Below are positions 53,651 through 62,771 of a stretch of DNA of 64,000 nucleotides, one piece after another. The position numbers were made by a program, and so were the translations under genes. Below the pieces are notes generated by a model. That model ran no database searches, was not told the origin of the DNA, and was given only the letters and a program-made list of their open reading frames with translations. Position 1 is the stretch's first letter, and each line of letters opens with the position of its first letter. Source of the stretch: Rhodonellum sp041748555 (GTDB lineage Bacteria; Bacteroidota; Bacteroidia; Cytophagales; Cyclobacteriaceae); NCBI GenBank assembly GCA_041748555.1, contig JBGTDA010000136.1, positions 1-64,000 on the forward strand, given 5' to 3'.

Positions 53651-53753
53651 TTTATAAAGAAGAGGCGAGAGACCAGGCTCTATGACCCTCTGGCAACCAT
53701 CCAATCCAAGTGGAAAGGTGCCAAAACCTGCCCGATCAGACGGGGACTATAAA
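53651..53753 (+). ncRNA. SAM-I (S-box) riboswitch
   Basis: The aptamer is closed by P1 TTTATA (53651-53656) and TATAAA (53748-53753). Inside are the conserved S-box blocks: GAGGCGAGAGACCAGGCTC, ATGACCCTCTGGCAACC, GGTGCCAAAACCTGCCCG and GATCAGACGGGG. The P4 stem CCCG/CGGG is visible. It lies 149 bases before the O-succinylhomoserine sulfhydrylase-type gene. In this family high SAM turns down methionine synthesis. Downstream (53787-53820) AACCC and GGGTT could pair around a T-rich loop, but no convincing terminator was seen, so translation control is possible. Confidence 0.9.
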
Positions 53754-53902
53754 TTGGACATTATGATTTCAGCTACATTTTTACTTTATAACCCTTTTAT
53801 GGTCCCTTTTTTGGGTTCAGGGATTTTAATGCTCCTCCTGTTCCCGAATTCTTTTCATCACCAAAATCTTAATCAGTCTTTTAACGCGCTTAAATTATAA
53901 CT

Positions 53903-55075
53903 ATGTCTTCACATTTCGAAACCAATGCGATTCGCATAAATCCTTCCAAATCAAATCAGAGGGAACACTCTGCTCCTATCTATCTTACTTCCAGCTTTAC
54001 TTTTGACAGTGCGGAAGAGGCCAGGCAAATGTTTGCAGAAGAAATCCCCGGGAATATTTATTCTCGTTATGCCAATCCAAATTCGTCCGATCTGATAGAA
54101 AAGATTTGTGCCGCAGAAGGAACAGAAAGTGGAATAGCCACAGCTTCGGGGATGGCTGCAATGTTTGGAAGTATGGCTTCCCTGCTGCAGCAGGGCGATC
54201 ATATTCTTGCCTCCAGATCATTGTTCGGTTCTACTCATCAGTTATTGACCAGAGTTTTCCCGAAATGGGGTATCATATCTTCCTATGCGGATATTTCTGA
54301 CACGGAAAACTGGGAAAAGCTGATTCAACCGAATACCAAAATGCTTTTTATAGAAACGCCTTCGAATCCTGGGCTGGAAATAATTGACCTGGAATGGGCG
54401 GGAAAATTTGCCAATGCACATAACTTAATCCTTGTGGTTGACAATTGCTTTGCCACGCCGTATTTACAACAACCCGCTAAATGGGGGGCACATATTGTAA
54501 CTCACAGCGCCACCAAATACATTGATGGTCAGGGTCGCGTTTTGGGCGGATTGATTTTGGGCAAAAATGAGCTGATCAAAGAAGTCGATTTTTTCACCCG
54601 GCATACTGGCCCTTCCATTTCCCCTTTCAATGCCTGGATTCTTGCGAAAAGCATGGAAACCTTAGGAGTGAGAATGGATAGACATTGTGATAATGCGCTG
54701 AAGGTTGCTGAATACTTTGAAAACAACTCCCAGCTTGAATTTGTGAAATATCCTTTTCTTGCCTCACATCCCCAATTTGACCTGGCCAAGAAACAGATGT
54801 TTAAAGGTGGGGGAATCATTACCCTGACTTTGAAGGGGGGTAAAGCCCGTGCACAAAAATTCATCGACCAACTTCAGATGATCTCTGTTACTGCCAATCT
54901 TGGGGACAGCCGAAGTATCATCACCCATCCCGCCTCCACCACACACAGTAAGCTGAGCGAGGTAGAGCGGTCAAAAGTTGGGATAACCGATGGATTGGTC
55001 AGGCTTTCAGCAGGATTGGAGCATGTGGATGATATTATCCTGGATGTAGAAAGAGCTTTGGAAGAATCCAATTAA
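53903..55075 (+). CDS. metZ: O-succinylhomoserine sulfhydrylase / trans-sulfuration PLP enzyme
   Basis: PLP enzyme of the Cys/Met-metabolism family, 390 residues. The N-terminal SAPIYLTSSFTFDSAEEA, the IYSRYANPNSSDL motif (Tyr and Arg of the neighbouring active site), TASGMAAMF, FIETPSNPGLEIIDL and the PLP lysine in HSATKYIDGQGRVLGG (Lys about residue 205) are all present. The set fits O-succinyl/acetylhomoserine sulfhydrylase more than cystathionine lyase, and the SAM-I riboswitch upstream supports a role in methionine synthesis. Cystathionine gamma-synthase activity is the main alternative. Followed by a bidirectional terminator shared with pgi. Confidence 0.88.
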   Translation: MSSHFETNAIRINPSKSNQREHSAPIYLTSSFTFDSAEEARQMFAEEIPGNIYSRYANPNSSDLIEKICAAEGTESGIATASGMAAMFGSMASLLQQGDHILASRSLFGSTHQLLTRVFPKWGIISSYADISDTENWEKLIQPNTKMLFIETPSNPGLEIIDLEWAGKFANAHNLILVVDNCFATPYLQQPAKWGAHIVTHSATKYIDGQGRVLGGLILGKNELIKEVDFFTRHTGPSISPFNAWILAKSMETLGVRMDRHCDNALKVAEYFENNSQLEFVKYPFLASHPQFDLAKKQMFKGGGIITLTLKGGKARAQKFIDQLQMISVTANLGDSRSIITHPASTTHSKLSEVERSKVGITDGLVRLSAGLEHVDDIILDVERALEESN

Positions 55076-55089
55076 TCGAAAAGTAATAA

Positions 55090-55118
55090 AAAAGCATAAC
55101 CTTAGAAGTTATGCTTTT
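55090..55118. terminator. Bidirectional terminator between metZ and pgi
   Basis: AAAAGCATAAC (55090-55100) and GTTATGCTTTT (55108-55118) form a perfect 11-bp stem with a 7-base loop. The A-run on one side and T-run on the other allow it to end both convergent transcripts. Confidence 0.85.
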
Positions 55119-55145
55119 CTACTTTTTACAAGTCAATTCAATTTC

Positions 55146-56807
55146 TCAATGAACCTGAGAACTACTTCTCATAGCTTTAAATGCATTGATCAATCCATTG
55201 GTAGAAGAATCATGGCTGTTGATCGGTTGATTATCCTGTAACTCCGGAAGAATGGCATTTGCCAATACTTTTCCGAGTTCAACCCCCCATTGATCAAAAC
55301 TCAGGATATTCCAGATTATCCCCTGCACAAAGATTTTATGTTCGTACATGGCCACCAGCTGACCCAAAGTATAAGGGTTGATTTCCTTAACTAGAATAGA
55401 ATTGGTTGGCCGGTTTCCTTCAAAGACCCGATGAGGTGCGATTTTATTTATTTCTTCTGAGGATTTACCTGCATTTTCCATTTCTGCTACCACCTCATCA
55501 TAGGATTTTCCGTTCATCAAAGCTTCCGTTTGAGCAAAGAAATTAGATAGAAGTTTGACATGATGATCACCTATAGGATTATGGGATTGTGCCGGGGCAA
55601 TAAAATCACAGGGAATAATGTGTGTCCCCTGATGGATAAGCTGGTAAAATGCATGTTGACCATTTGTTCCCGGCTCTCCCCATATAATCGGGCCTGTCGA
55701 ATAATCAACTTTTTCGCCGTCCCGGCTAACATATTTACCGTTTGATTCCATATTACCTTGCTGGAAGTAAGCAGCAAATCGATGCAAGTATTGATCATAT
55801 GGAAGTATAGCTTCGGAGTTGGCACCTAGAAAATTTGTATTCCAAATACCCACAAGTGCAAGCATCACTGGGATGTTTTTCTCAAACTCAGTTTCCCGAA
55901 AATGTTTGTCCATGGTATAGGCACCCTCCAGCAACTCCTCAAAATTATCAAATCCGATGGCACAGGCGATAGGCAATCCGATTGCAGACCAAAGGGAATA
56001 CCTACCTCCTACCCAGTCCCAAAAAGTAAACATATTATTGGGATCTATTCCGAACTCCCTAACCCCTTTTTCATTTGTGGAAAGTGCTACAAAATGTTTT
56101 GCTACAGAAGCTTCATCTTTAGCTTCTTCCAAAAACCACTTTCTCGCTGTATGCGCATTGGTCATGGTTTCCTGAGTGGTAAAAGTTTTGGATGCTATAA
56201 AAAACAAAGTGGTTTCGGGATCAACCTTTTTCAGGGTTTCCGCTATATGCGTTCCATCCACATTGGATACAAAATGAATTTCCAGTACAGGATTTTGAAA
56301 AGGTTTCAATGCCTCGGTCACCATTACCGGGCCAAGATCGGAGCCCCCGATTCCAATATTAACCAATGACCTGATCGGTTTTCCGGTATATCCCAGCCAG
56401 GTACCTTTCTGAACCTGATCCACAAATTTCTTCATTTGAGCCAAAACAGCCTTGATCTCAGGCATCACATCATTTCCATCCACCTTTACGGGTGAATGAC
56501 TTCTGTTTCGGAGGGCAGTATGAAGTACAGCTCTGTTTTCGGTTTTGTTAATGGGTTCCCCTGTAAACATTGCCTCAATCGCAGCTTTAAGCTCGGTTTC
56601 ATCCGCCAGTTCCAAAAGTGTTTTTCGGATATCGTCATCTATTCTGTTTTTGGAATAGTCCACGAGGATATCTTTCCAGCTTATAGAATAATTCTGGAAA
56701 CGGGAATTATTGCCAAAAAGTGACTTTATGGTCAAATCCTTATTCTCCTTGGCGAATTTTGCAAGTTTTTGCCAAGACTTTGTTTCTGTAGGATTGATGT
56801 TTTTCAT
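55146..56807 (-). CDS. pgi: Glucose-6-phosphate isomerase
   Basis: Interconverts glucose 6-phosphate and fructose 6-phosphate in glycolysis; its product also feeds nucleotide sugars for the exopolysaccharide. The 553-residue protein is the long bacterial form. Motifs: VNIGIGGSDLGPVM (about residues 150-163), FFIASKTFTTQETMTNA, MFTFWDWVGGRYSLWSAIG (family signature), GEPGTNGQHAFYQLIHQGT with the active-site Glu and His, and PYTLGQLVAMYEHKIFVQG with the catalytic Lys region. The frame is complete. Confidence 0.95.
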   Translation of the reverse strand: MKNINPTETKSWQKLAKFAKENKDLTIKSLFGNNSRFQNYSISWKDILVDYSKNRIDDDIRKTLLELADETELKAAIEAMFTGEPINKTENRAVLHTALRNRSHSPVKVDGNDVMPEIKAVLAQMKKFVDQVQKGTWLGYTGKPIRSLVNIGIGGSDLGPVMVTEALKPFQNPVLEIHFVSNVDGTHIAETLKKVDPETTLFFIASKTFTTQETMTNAHTARKWFLEEAKDEASVAKHFVALSTNEKGVREFGIDPNNMFTFWDWVGGRYSLWSAIGLPIACAIGFDNFEELLEGAYTMDKHFRETEFEKNIPVMLALVGIWNTNFLGANSEAILPYDQYLHRFAAYFQQGNMESNGKYVSRDGEKVDYSTGPIIWGEPGTNGQHAFYQLIHQGTHIIPCDFIAPAQSHNPIGDHHVKLLSNFFAQTEALMNGKSYDEVVAEMENAGKSSEEINKIAPHRVFEGNRPTNSILVKEINPYTLGQLVAMYEHKIFVQGIIWNILSFDQWGVELGKVLANAILPELQDNQPINSHDSSTNGLINAFKAMRSSSQVH

Positions 56808-56934
56808 ACTTATTTAAAATTTTTAATGGTTAACATAGGTTGGTATTACAAAAATAGCCTTTTAATCGGGGTTGAAAAATCAGGGGAAAAGTGAAATTTT
56901 AGAATATTGCATCAAATGCCAATCAATATTAAAT

Positions 56935-56971
56935 CAAAAAGGCACATTAGAAAACCCAATGTGCCTTTTTG
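56935..56971. terminator. Terminator at the acnA 3' end
   Basis: CAAAAAGGCACATT (56935-56948) and AATGTGCCTTTTTG (56958-56971) are a perfect 14-bp inverted repeat, with A/T runs on both sides. It lies 17 bases past the aconitase stop, before the pgi promoter region, on the same strand as both genes. Confidence 0.85.
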
Positions 56972-56987
56972 ATTTGAAAAACGAGAT

Positions 56988-59774
56988 TTATTTATTGAGG
57001 AAACCCCTCAACACATAGTGAAGAATTCCGCCGTTTTTATAATATTCCACTTCGATCTCTGAATCGAGTCTGCAAATTACTGTGAATGAAGCTATGCTTC
57101 CATCTTCTTTGACAACTTCCACTTCAAGGTCTTTAAGCGGTGACAATCGGTCACTTATACCTGTGATAGTGAATTTTTCTTTACCAGTCAAGCCAAGACT
57201 TTGAGCGGTCTGTCCGATCTGATATTGTAAAGGAAGAACTCCCATACCAACAAGATTGCTTCTGTGAATTCTTTCATAGCTTTCGGCCAACACCGCTTTT
57301 ATTCCCAGAAGCGTTGTTCCTTTCGCAGCCCAATCCCTTGAGGAGCCGCTACCATATTCCTTCCCGGCCAAAACGATGAGAGGCGTACCTTCCTGTTTAT
57401 ACTTTATGGAAGCTTCATAAACACTCATTTCCTGATTGGAAGGTATATGGCATGTAAATCCACCTTCGGTATTAACCAGCTGGTTTTTGATGCGGACATT
57501 GGCAAAAGTACCCCTCACCATTACTTCATCATTGCCTCTTCTGGAACCGTAGGAATTAAAATCCTTCTTTTCCACTCCTCTTTCCAACAGATATTTTCCC
57601 GCTGGGGAGAATTCACTGAATGACCCTGCCGGGGATATATGATCTGTCGTAATGGAATCTCCCAACTTCAGAAGCACACTTGCATCCCTGATGTCAGTGG
57701 AGTCCAGGACAGATTCCGTAAGGTTTTCAAAAAACGGTGCTTCTTTGATATATGTGCTTTGGTCCGACCATTGATAAATTTCATCTTTTGGAGCCTGCAA
57801 GTTTTGCCACTGCTCATTTCCTTCAAATATCTTCCCATAGTTATTTTCAAAATCAGCGGGTGAAAGCACTTTGCTCATCACCTCAGAAATCTCATCATTG
57901 GAAGGCCAGATATCTTTCAGGTAAACCGGTTCAAGATTAGGATCATGACCCAGTGGCTCGTTCAAAAGATCCACATCCACTCTTCCTGCCAGCGCATAAG
58001 CGACTACCAACATTGGAGACATCAGGTAATTCATCTTGACCTGCGGATGAACACGGGCTTCAAAATTCCTGTTACCGGACAATACCGAACTTACAACCAA
58101 GTCATTTTCTTCCACTGCCTTGGCAATGTGAATCGGCAACGGTCCTGAATTGCCGATACAGGAAGTACATCCATAACCCACTGTATGAAACCTCAGGTGC
58201 TCCAAATCATCCAGAAGACCTGCCGTCTCCAAATAATCCGTCACCACTTTGGACCCCGGAGCAAGTGAAGTTTTCACCCAAGGTTTTACATTCAATCCAT
58301 GTTCCCGAGCTTTTCTCGCAACTAACCCCGCACCTATCATAACCGAGGGATTTGACGTATTGGTACAAGAGGTGATGGCAGCGATCACCACAGATCCATC
58401 ATGGAGTGCATACCTTTCATTGTTCATACTTACAACCACCGTCTTTAGCCCATCTTTAACTTTGGTTTCGTATTCAACTTCGGCAATGGCCTTGTCTTTT
58501 ACTGCATTGTCTTCTTCAGCTGTCTGACTTCCACCTTCGCCATACCATCTACCAACATCTCTTTCCTTTAAAGGAATGTATTGCCGGCCGTGAACTTCAC
58601 TAAGCAATTCACCGAATCTATCTTTAAAATTCCTGACAAAAATCTTGTCTTGCGGTCTTTTTGGCCCGGCAACTGTGGGTTCTACACTGCTGAGGTCCAG
58701 CTCTACCAGCGAGCTGTATTTGATCTTATCCTCACCTGCTCTCCAGAGCATATTTGCCTTTGCATAACTCTCCACCAGTTTTATCTGTTCGGTAGGCCGG
58801 TTTGTCCTGTCCATATAATCCAAAGTCCTCGCATCTATCGGGAAATAAGTTACCGTACACCCGAATTCCGGTGACATGTTGGAAATCGTGGCTCTGTCGG
58901 GTACCGATAAATGATCCAGCCCAGGACCAAAGACCTCTACAAATTTGCCTACGACTCCATGATTTCTAAGAATTTCAGTTATTGTCAAAACCATATCGGT
59001 GGCTGTTGTGCCCAGAGGAAGCTTTCCTGTAAGTCTTAATCCTACAACTTCGGGCATAATGAAATAGATAGGCTGACCCAAAATAGCCGCTTCGGCTTCA
59101 ATACCTCCTACTCCCCATCCGACAACTCCGATTCCGTTGACCATAGGTGTATGGGAATCAGTACCGACCAAGGTATCCGGAAAAACATTGCCGTCCCTTT
59201 CAATTACCCCTTGGGCTAAATATTCCAGATTGACCTGATGACAAATACCCATTCCGGGAGGGACCACTGAAAAATTGTCAAAAGCCTTCTGTGCCCATTT
59301 TAAAAACTGATACCGCTCACCATTCCGCTGATATTCAACATCCACGTTTTTTTGATAGCTATAGTTTGTCCCAAAATAGTCTACCTGTACCGAATGATCT
59401 ATCACAAGGTCTACGGGAATCAGGGGGTTGATTTTATTGGGGTCTTTCCCTTTCCTGACAGCTTCCGCTCTCAATGATGCGATGTCAACCACCGCAGGAA
59501 CACCTGTAAAATCCTGCATCAGGACTCTGGCAGGTTTAAAAGGTATATCTTTATCAGAAGATTCAGGAGTCCAATTGGCCAGTGTTTCCACATGGTCTTT
59601 TGTGATGGCAAAATCGTCAAAATTTCTCAACGCGTTTTCCAGCAAAATCCTGATAGAAAAAGGTAGGCTATCTATTTGATAACCTGCTTGCTGCATAGCC
59701 TCCAAACTCCAATATTCGGAGGTTCCGTTTGCGGTATTCAACTTTCTTTTGATTTTATATGGATCCAATGTCAT
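56988..59774 (-). CDS. acnA: Aconitate hydratase, AcnA type
   Basis: TCA-cycle [4Fe-4S] enzyme converting citrate to isocitrate. The 928 residues match the AcnA/IRP type in length and domain order: domains 1-3 with the cluster Cys in AITSCTNTSNPSVMIGAG and GYGCTSCIGNSGPLP, a linker, and the C-terminal swivel domain with LLKLGDSITTDHISPAGS and EYGSGSSRDWAAKG. Early motif TGVPAVVDIASLR and DHSVQVDYFG are also of this type. It is a single gene followed by a strong terminator. No aconitase-type regulatory motif in the DNA was sought beyond this. Confidence 0.95.
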   Translation of the reverse strand: MTLDPYKIKRKLNTANGTSEYWSLEAMQQAGYQIDSLPFSIRILLENALRNFDDFAITKDHVETLANWTPESSDKDIPFKPARVLMQDFTGVPAVVDIASLRAEAVRKGKDPNKINPLIPVDLVIDHSVQVDYFGTNYSYQKNVDVEYQRNGERYQFLKWAQKAFDNFSVVPPGMGICHQVNLEYLAQGVIERDGNVFPDTLVGTDSHTPMVNGIGVVGWGVGGIEAEAAILGQPIYFIMPEVVGLRLTGKLPLGTTATDMVLTITEILRNHGVVGKFVEVFGPGLDHLSVPDRATISNMSPEFGCTVTYFPIDARTLDYMDRTNRPTEQIKLVESYAKANMLWRAGEDKIKYSSLVELDLSSVEPTVAGPKRPQDKIFVRNFKDRFGELLSEVHGRQYIPLKERDVGRWYGEGGSQTAEEDNAVKDKAIAEVEYETKVKDGLKTVVVSMNNERYALHDGSVVIAAITSCTNTSNPSVMIGAGLVARKAREHGLNVKPWVKTSLAPGSKVVTDYLETAGLLDDLEHLRFHTVGYGCTSCIGNSGPLPIHIAKAVEENDLVVSSVLSGNRNFEARVHPQVKMNYLMSPMLVVAYALAGRVDVDLLNEPLGHDPNLEPVYLKDIWPSNDEISEVMSKVLSPADFENNYGKIFEGNEQWQNLQAPKDEIYQWSDQSTYIKEAPFFENLTESVLDSTDIRDASVLLKLGDSITTDHISPAGSFSEFSPAGKYLLERGVEKKDFNSYGSRRGNDEVMVRGTFANVRIKNQLVNTEGGFTCHIPSNQEMSVYEASIKYKQEGTPLIVLAGKEYGSGSSRDWAAKGTTLLGIKAVLAESYERIHRSNLVGMGVLPLQYQIGQTAQSLGLTGKEKFTITGISDRLSPLKDLEVEVVKEDGSIASFTVICRLDSEIEVEYYKNGGILHYVLRGFLNK

Positions 59775-59929
59775 AATGTTTTATTAAGGTTTTTTTAAAA
59801 AGGTTACAATAATTCAACAGGCATTTCATGTAATTGATTTCTTAATTTACTTTTTTTTAACCTTATATTGAATGCCTTCTTCCATTAAAGGTGGATTTAT
59901 TATATTTAAACAAATTTTTATTTAAAAAA

Positions 59930-60985
59930 ATGAAAATAACACTCCAAATAATAAGCGTAATTATAATAATAGCAGGGTTAATACCCTTAATCAAAAAAGA
60001 TCATTGGACCTATAGAATTTTTGAATTTCCAAGGTTTCAAAAATTATGCATTAGCTTAGGGATACTTGCAATATGGATAACAGGATTCAGTAATTATGAG
60101 AAGATGGATATCTTGGTCATTGTTGGCCTCGCTGCACTGTCTCTGTTTTTAACCTATAGGATTTTTCCATACACTCCTTTTGGCAAAAAGATGATCCAAG
60201 ATGCAGAAGGGGAATATGACAACTCTATTGGAATCTTGGTAGCGAATGTCTATCAGGATAATGAAAATTTTGAAAAAGTAATATCTCTGGTAAAAAAAGT
60301 TGACCCGGATTTTTTCTTATTGGTAGAAACCGATCCAAAATGGGCTGAAGCAATCAGTGTATTTAAAGAAACCTATCCCAATTATATAGAAATACCCTAT
60401 GAAAACACCTATGGAATGCTTTTCTATTCAAAACTTCCGGTCATCAATAAAGCAGTAAAATTTTTAATTGAACATGATGTTCCTTCACTGGAAGTGGATC
60501 TCGAATTACCCGATGGCAATATTCTCCGTGTGTATGCCATACATCCAACACCTCCCATACCAGGGGAAAATGTAAGAAGCACAGAAAGGGATGCTGAGAT
60601 CTTACTTATCGGTAAGAAAGCAAAAGAATATGGAAGACCCTGTGTGGTCATCGGAGACCTTAATGACGTTGCCTGGTCTTACACAACAAAGTTGTTTTTA
60701 AAAACCAGTGAACTGTTGGATCCAAGAAGAGGACGGGGGATGTTCAATACCTTTCATGCCAAATATCCATTACTCCGTTGGCCTTTGGATCATATATTTA
60801 TCAGTAATCATTTTACTCTGAAAGACATAGAGGTACATGATCACATCGGGTCAGATCATTTTCCTATCAGCACAAGCATCATTTTGGATCCACAAAACCT
60901 CAATGATCAAAAGACCGCAGATGAAGATGATAAGGATGAAGCAGAAGAAAAGATTATAAACGGAAAAACCGGTCAGGAGAGATAG
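59930..60985 (+). CDS. Membrane-anchored endonuclease/exonuclease/phosphatase (EEP) family protein
   Basis: 351 residues. Three hydrophobic segments at the N-terminus (about residues 5-20, 35-50 and 55-75) anchor the protein; the EEP domain follows (about residues 90-325) with GILVANVYQDNENF, FLLVETDPKWAEA, the catalytic VIGDLNDVAWS, WPLDHIFISN and GSDHFPISTSI. These cover the metal-binding Glu, Asp, Asn and His residues. The acidic tail (about 330-351) is low-complexity. Family members cleave nucleic acids, inositol phosphates or phosphodiesters; this membrane form is uncharacterised. The ATG at 59930 is used; a GTG at 59891 in the same frame adds 13 residues not expected for this group. Confidence 0.8.
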   Translation: MKITLQIISVIIIIAGLIPLIKKDHWTYRIFEFPRFQKLCISLGILAIWITGFSNYEKMDILVIVGLAALSLFLTYRIFPYTPFGKKMIQDAEGEYDNSIGILVANVYQDNENFEKVISLVKKVDPDFFLLVETDPKWAEAISVFKETYPNYIEIPYENTYGMLFYSKLPVINKAVKFLIEHDVPSLEVDLELPDGNILRVYAIHPTPPIPGENVRSTERDAEILLIGKKAKEYGRPCVVIGDLNDVAWSYTTKLFLKTSELLDPRRGRGMFNTFHAKYPLLRWPLDHIFISNHFTLKDIEVHDHIGSDHFPISTSIILDPQNLNDQKTADEDDKDEAEEKIINGKTGQER

Positions 60986-60996
60986 ACCGGTTTTTT
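60965..60996 (+). terminator. Terminator overlapping the EEP gene end
   Basis: AAAACCGGTC (60965-60974) and GACCGGTTTT (60985-60994) form a perfect 10-bp stem followed by more T bases. The stem includes the last coding bases and stop codon of the EEP gene; it faces the convergent mlaD gene. Confidence 0.8.
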
Positions 60997-61033
60997 AAAT
61001 TTTGCGAAAACTATTTTTGTTTCTGGCAGCAAA

Positions 61034-61999
61034 TCAATTGTCTGCTCTGTTTTTCTTTCTAAAACCACCTCTGAAGGGCCAAGTATATTCAAGCGCCTCC
61101 AAAAAGCTGTTAAGGTTGGTAACGGAGCTGTCCACTGTAACCATGGTACCCTTCAAGGTTGAAGCAAACTGAGGATCGTTCAGCATCATTCCAAGCGCAT
61201 TATCAGAACTGTTTAACTTATCTGTGGCTACATTTAGATTATCAGTAACACCTTTTGCATTTTCCGCAGTCGATTGGAGCTCCGTAATGGTTTCCTGAAG
61301 TTTTTGGTAGGTTTCTTTGTCATTAACCAGGTCATTTATCAGGGTGCCTTCCTGATTGAGACTGGTCGAGAATTTATTTAGCTCCCCAAGCATCCTGTTG
61401 CTGTTTACCGAAGCCCTTTCCAGATTCACTAAAATACTTCTGAAATTAACGGCCAATAAGCTATCCGTCATCACCGCACCGATTATTCCTTCTCCATCCG
61501 CAATTTTGCCTGTCAGAACTTTAAGGTCATTTGTGATGGAAACAAGATTGTTGTTGTTTTCCTGAAGGGTTTCCATCATTTGATCGGTATCCAGCGGCAT
61601 CACGGCTACAAGCCGGTCTCCATCCTCCACAGGTGGCGTCTGGGTTGTTCCACCATAGATTACGATGATCTTGTTTCCGATAAGTCCGTCAGAGCTGATG
61701 GTCGCCTTGGAATCTTTTCGGATATATTCCCGGGCAGATTCCTCCACATTCATCTCGATTTCCACTTGGGCATCGCCAAAGAAATTGATTTTTCTGACGG
61801 TTCCTATTTTTACACCCGAAAACCAAACATTGTTTCCCGTCTGTAATCCTGCAATATCGTCAAAAACTGCTTTCAGCTTGATATTACTTACAAATCTCTT
61901 CTGTTGTCCACCTAAAGTAAGAATCCCTGCCACCAAAATGGCAATGCCTATAAGGACGAAAATTCCTACGATGACATTCTTTTTGCTATCGTCTCTCAT
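61034..61999 (-). CDS. mlaD: MlaD-family (MCE) substrate-binding protein
   Basis: 321 residues: one N-terminal membrane anchor (about residues 8-28) and an MCE domain (about 35-115) with VFDDIAGLQTGNNVWFSGVKIGTV and the ISSDGLIGNKIIVIYGG strand. A long helical region follows (about 130-300), with repeated ENNNNL- and NLNVAT-like heptads, ending near TWPFRGGFRKKN. MCE proteins form hexameric rings that carry phospholipids across the envelope. The start overlaps the MlaF stop by one base (TAATG), confirming an operon with mlaF and mlaE. The protein is longer than E. coli MlaD and resembles MlaD/PqiB-like forms of Bacteroidota. Confidence 0.88.
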   Translation of the reverse strand: MRDDSKKNVIVGIFVLIGIAILVAGILTLGGQQKRFVSNIKLKAVFDDIAGLQTGNNVWFSGVKIGTVRKINFFGDAQVEIEMNVEESAREYIRKDSKATISSDGLIGNKIIVIYGGTTQTPPVEDGDRLVAVMPLDTDQMMETLQENNNNLVSITNDLKVLTGKIADGEGIIGAVMTDSLLAVNFRSILVNLERASVNSNRMLGELNKFSTSLNQEGTLINDLVNDKETYQKLQETITELQSTAENAKGVTDNLNVATDKLNSSDNALGMMLNDPQFASTLKGTMVTVDSSVTNLNSFLEALEYTWPFRGGFRKKNRADN

Positions 62000-62766
62000 T
62001 ATTGAATGAAGTTATACTCGTAAAATGATTTTATTCTCTCGTCAGTGGCATCCAAAAACACTTCTTCAAACTCACCGACTGCTTCAAATTTTCCGTCCAT
62101 CAATACTGCAACTCTGTCTCCTGTCGCTTTGGCGCACGTAAGATCGTGGGTGATCACAATGGAGGAAGTATTATATTGGTCTTTGACTTGATTGATCAGG
62201 CTGTTGATTTCACCACATGTGATGGGATCAAGACCCGCTGTGGGTTCATCATATAGCATGATCTCCGGTTTTAAAACCAATGTTCTTGCTATTCCGATCC
62301 GCTTTTTTTGACCACCTGAAAGTTCGGAAGGCATCTGATTGATGGCTTTTGGTAAACCCACAGATTCTAGCAATTCCTCTACCCGCATGTCAATATCCCG
62401 TCTTGACAAACCCTTGATATTTCTTACCAATGGAAATTCCATGTTCTCACGCACCGTCATACTATCATACAGCGCACTGTGCTGAAAGGAAAATCCTATT
62501 CGAAGTCTCAGCTTATTCAAGGCCCTGGCACTAAGTGTAGCTACATCCTGATCCAAAACTCTTACTATTCCTTCGTCTTTTGTAAGGAGACCTACAAGAA
62601 TCTTGATCAGGACTGATTTTCCTGTGCCCGATTTTCCAAGGACCACAAGGTTTTCGCCTTTGAAAAGATCAAGATTTACTCCTTCCAGAACTTTTAATTC
62701 ACCGAAAGCTTTTTTTAATCCCCTGATCTCTACTACTCTATTGAGTTCTACTACCCTTTCTTCCAT
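61999..62766 (-). CDS. mlaF: Lipid ABC transporter ATP-binding protein
   Basis: 255 residues, a complete nucleotide-binding domain: Walker A GKSGTGKSVLIK (about residues 39-50), Q-loop FSFQHSALYDSM, signature ELSGGQKKRIGIAR (about residues 144-157), Walker B IMLYDEPTAGLDP and switch His in VITHDLTCA. The DS-M pattern after the Q-loop is characteristic of MlaF. It follows mlaE with 5 bases between and overlaps mlaD. ATP hydrolysis drives lipid movement through the MlaE permease. Confidence 0.93.
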   Translation of the reverse strand: MEERVVELNRVVEIRGLKKAFGELKVLEGVNLDLFKGENLVVLGKSGTGKSVLIKILVGLLTKDEGIVRVLDQDVATLSARALNKLRLRIGFSFQHSALYDSMTVRENMEFPLVRNIKGLSRRDIDMRVEELLESVGLPKAINQMPSELSGGQKKRIGIARTLVLKPEIMLYDEPTAGLDPITCGEINSLINQVKDQYNTSSIVITHDLTCAKATGDRVAVLMDGKFEAVGEFEEVFLDATDERIKSFYEYNFIQ

Positions 62767-62771
62767 GGCTT

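Noticed and set aside
53682..53900. A 72-residue plus-strand reading frame inside the riboswitch region
   Set aside because: It covers the conserved aptamer core of the SAM-I riboswitch and has no protein signature.
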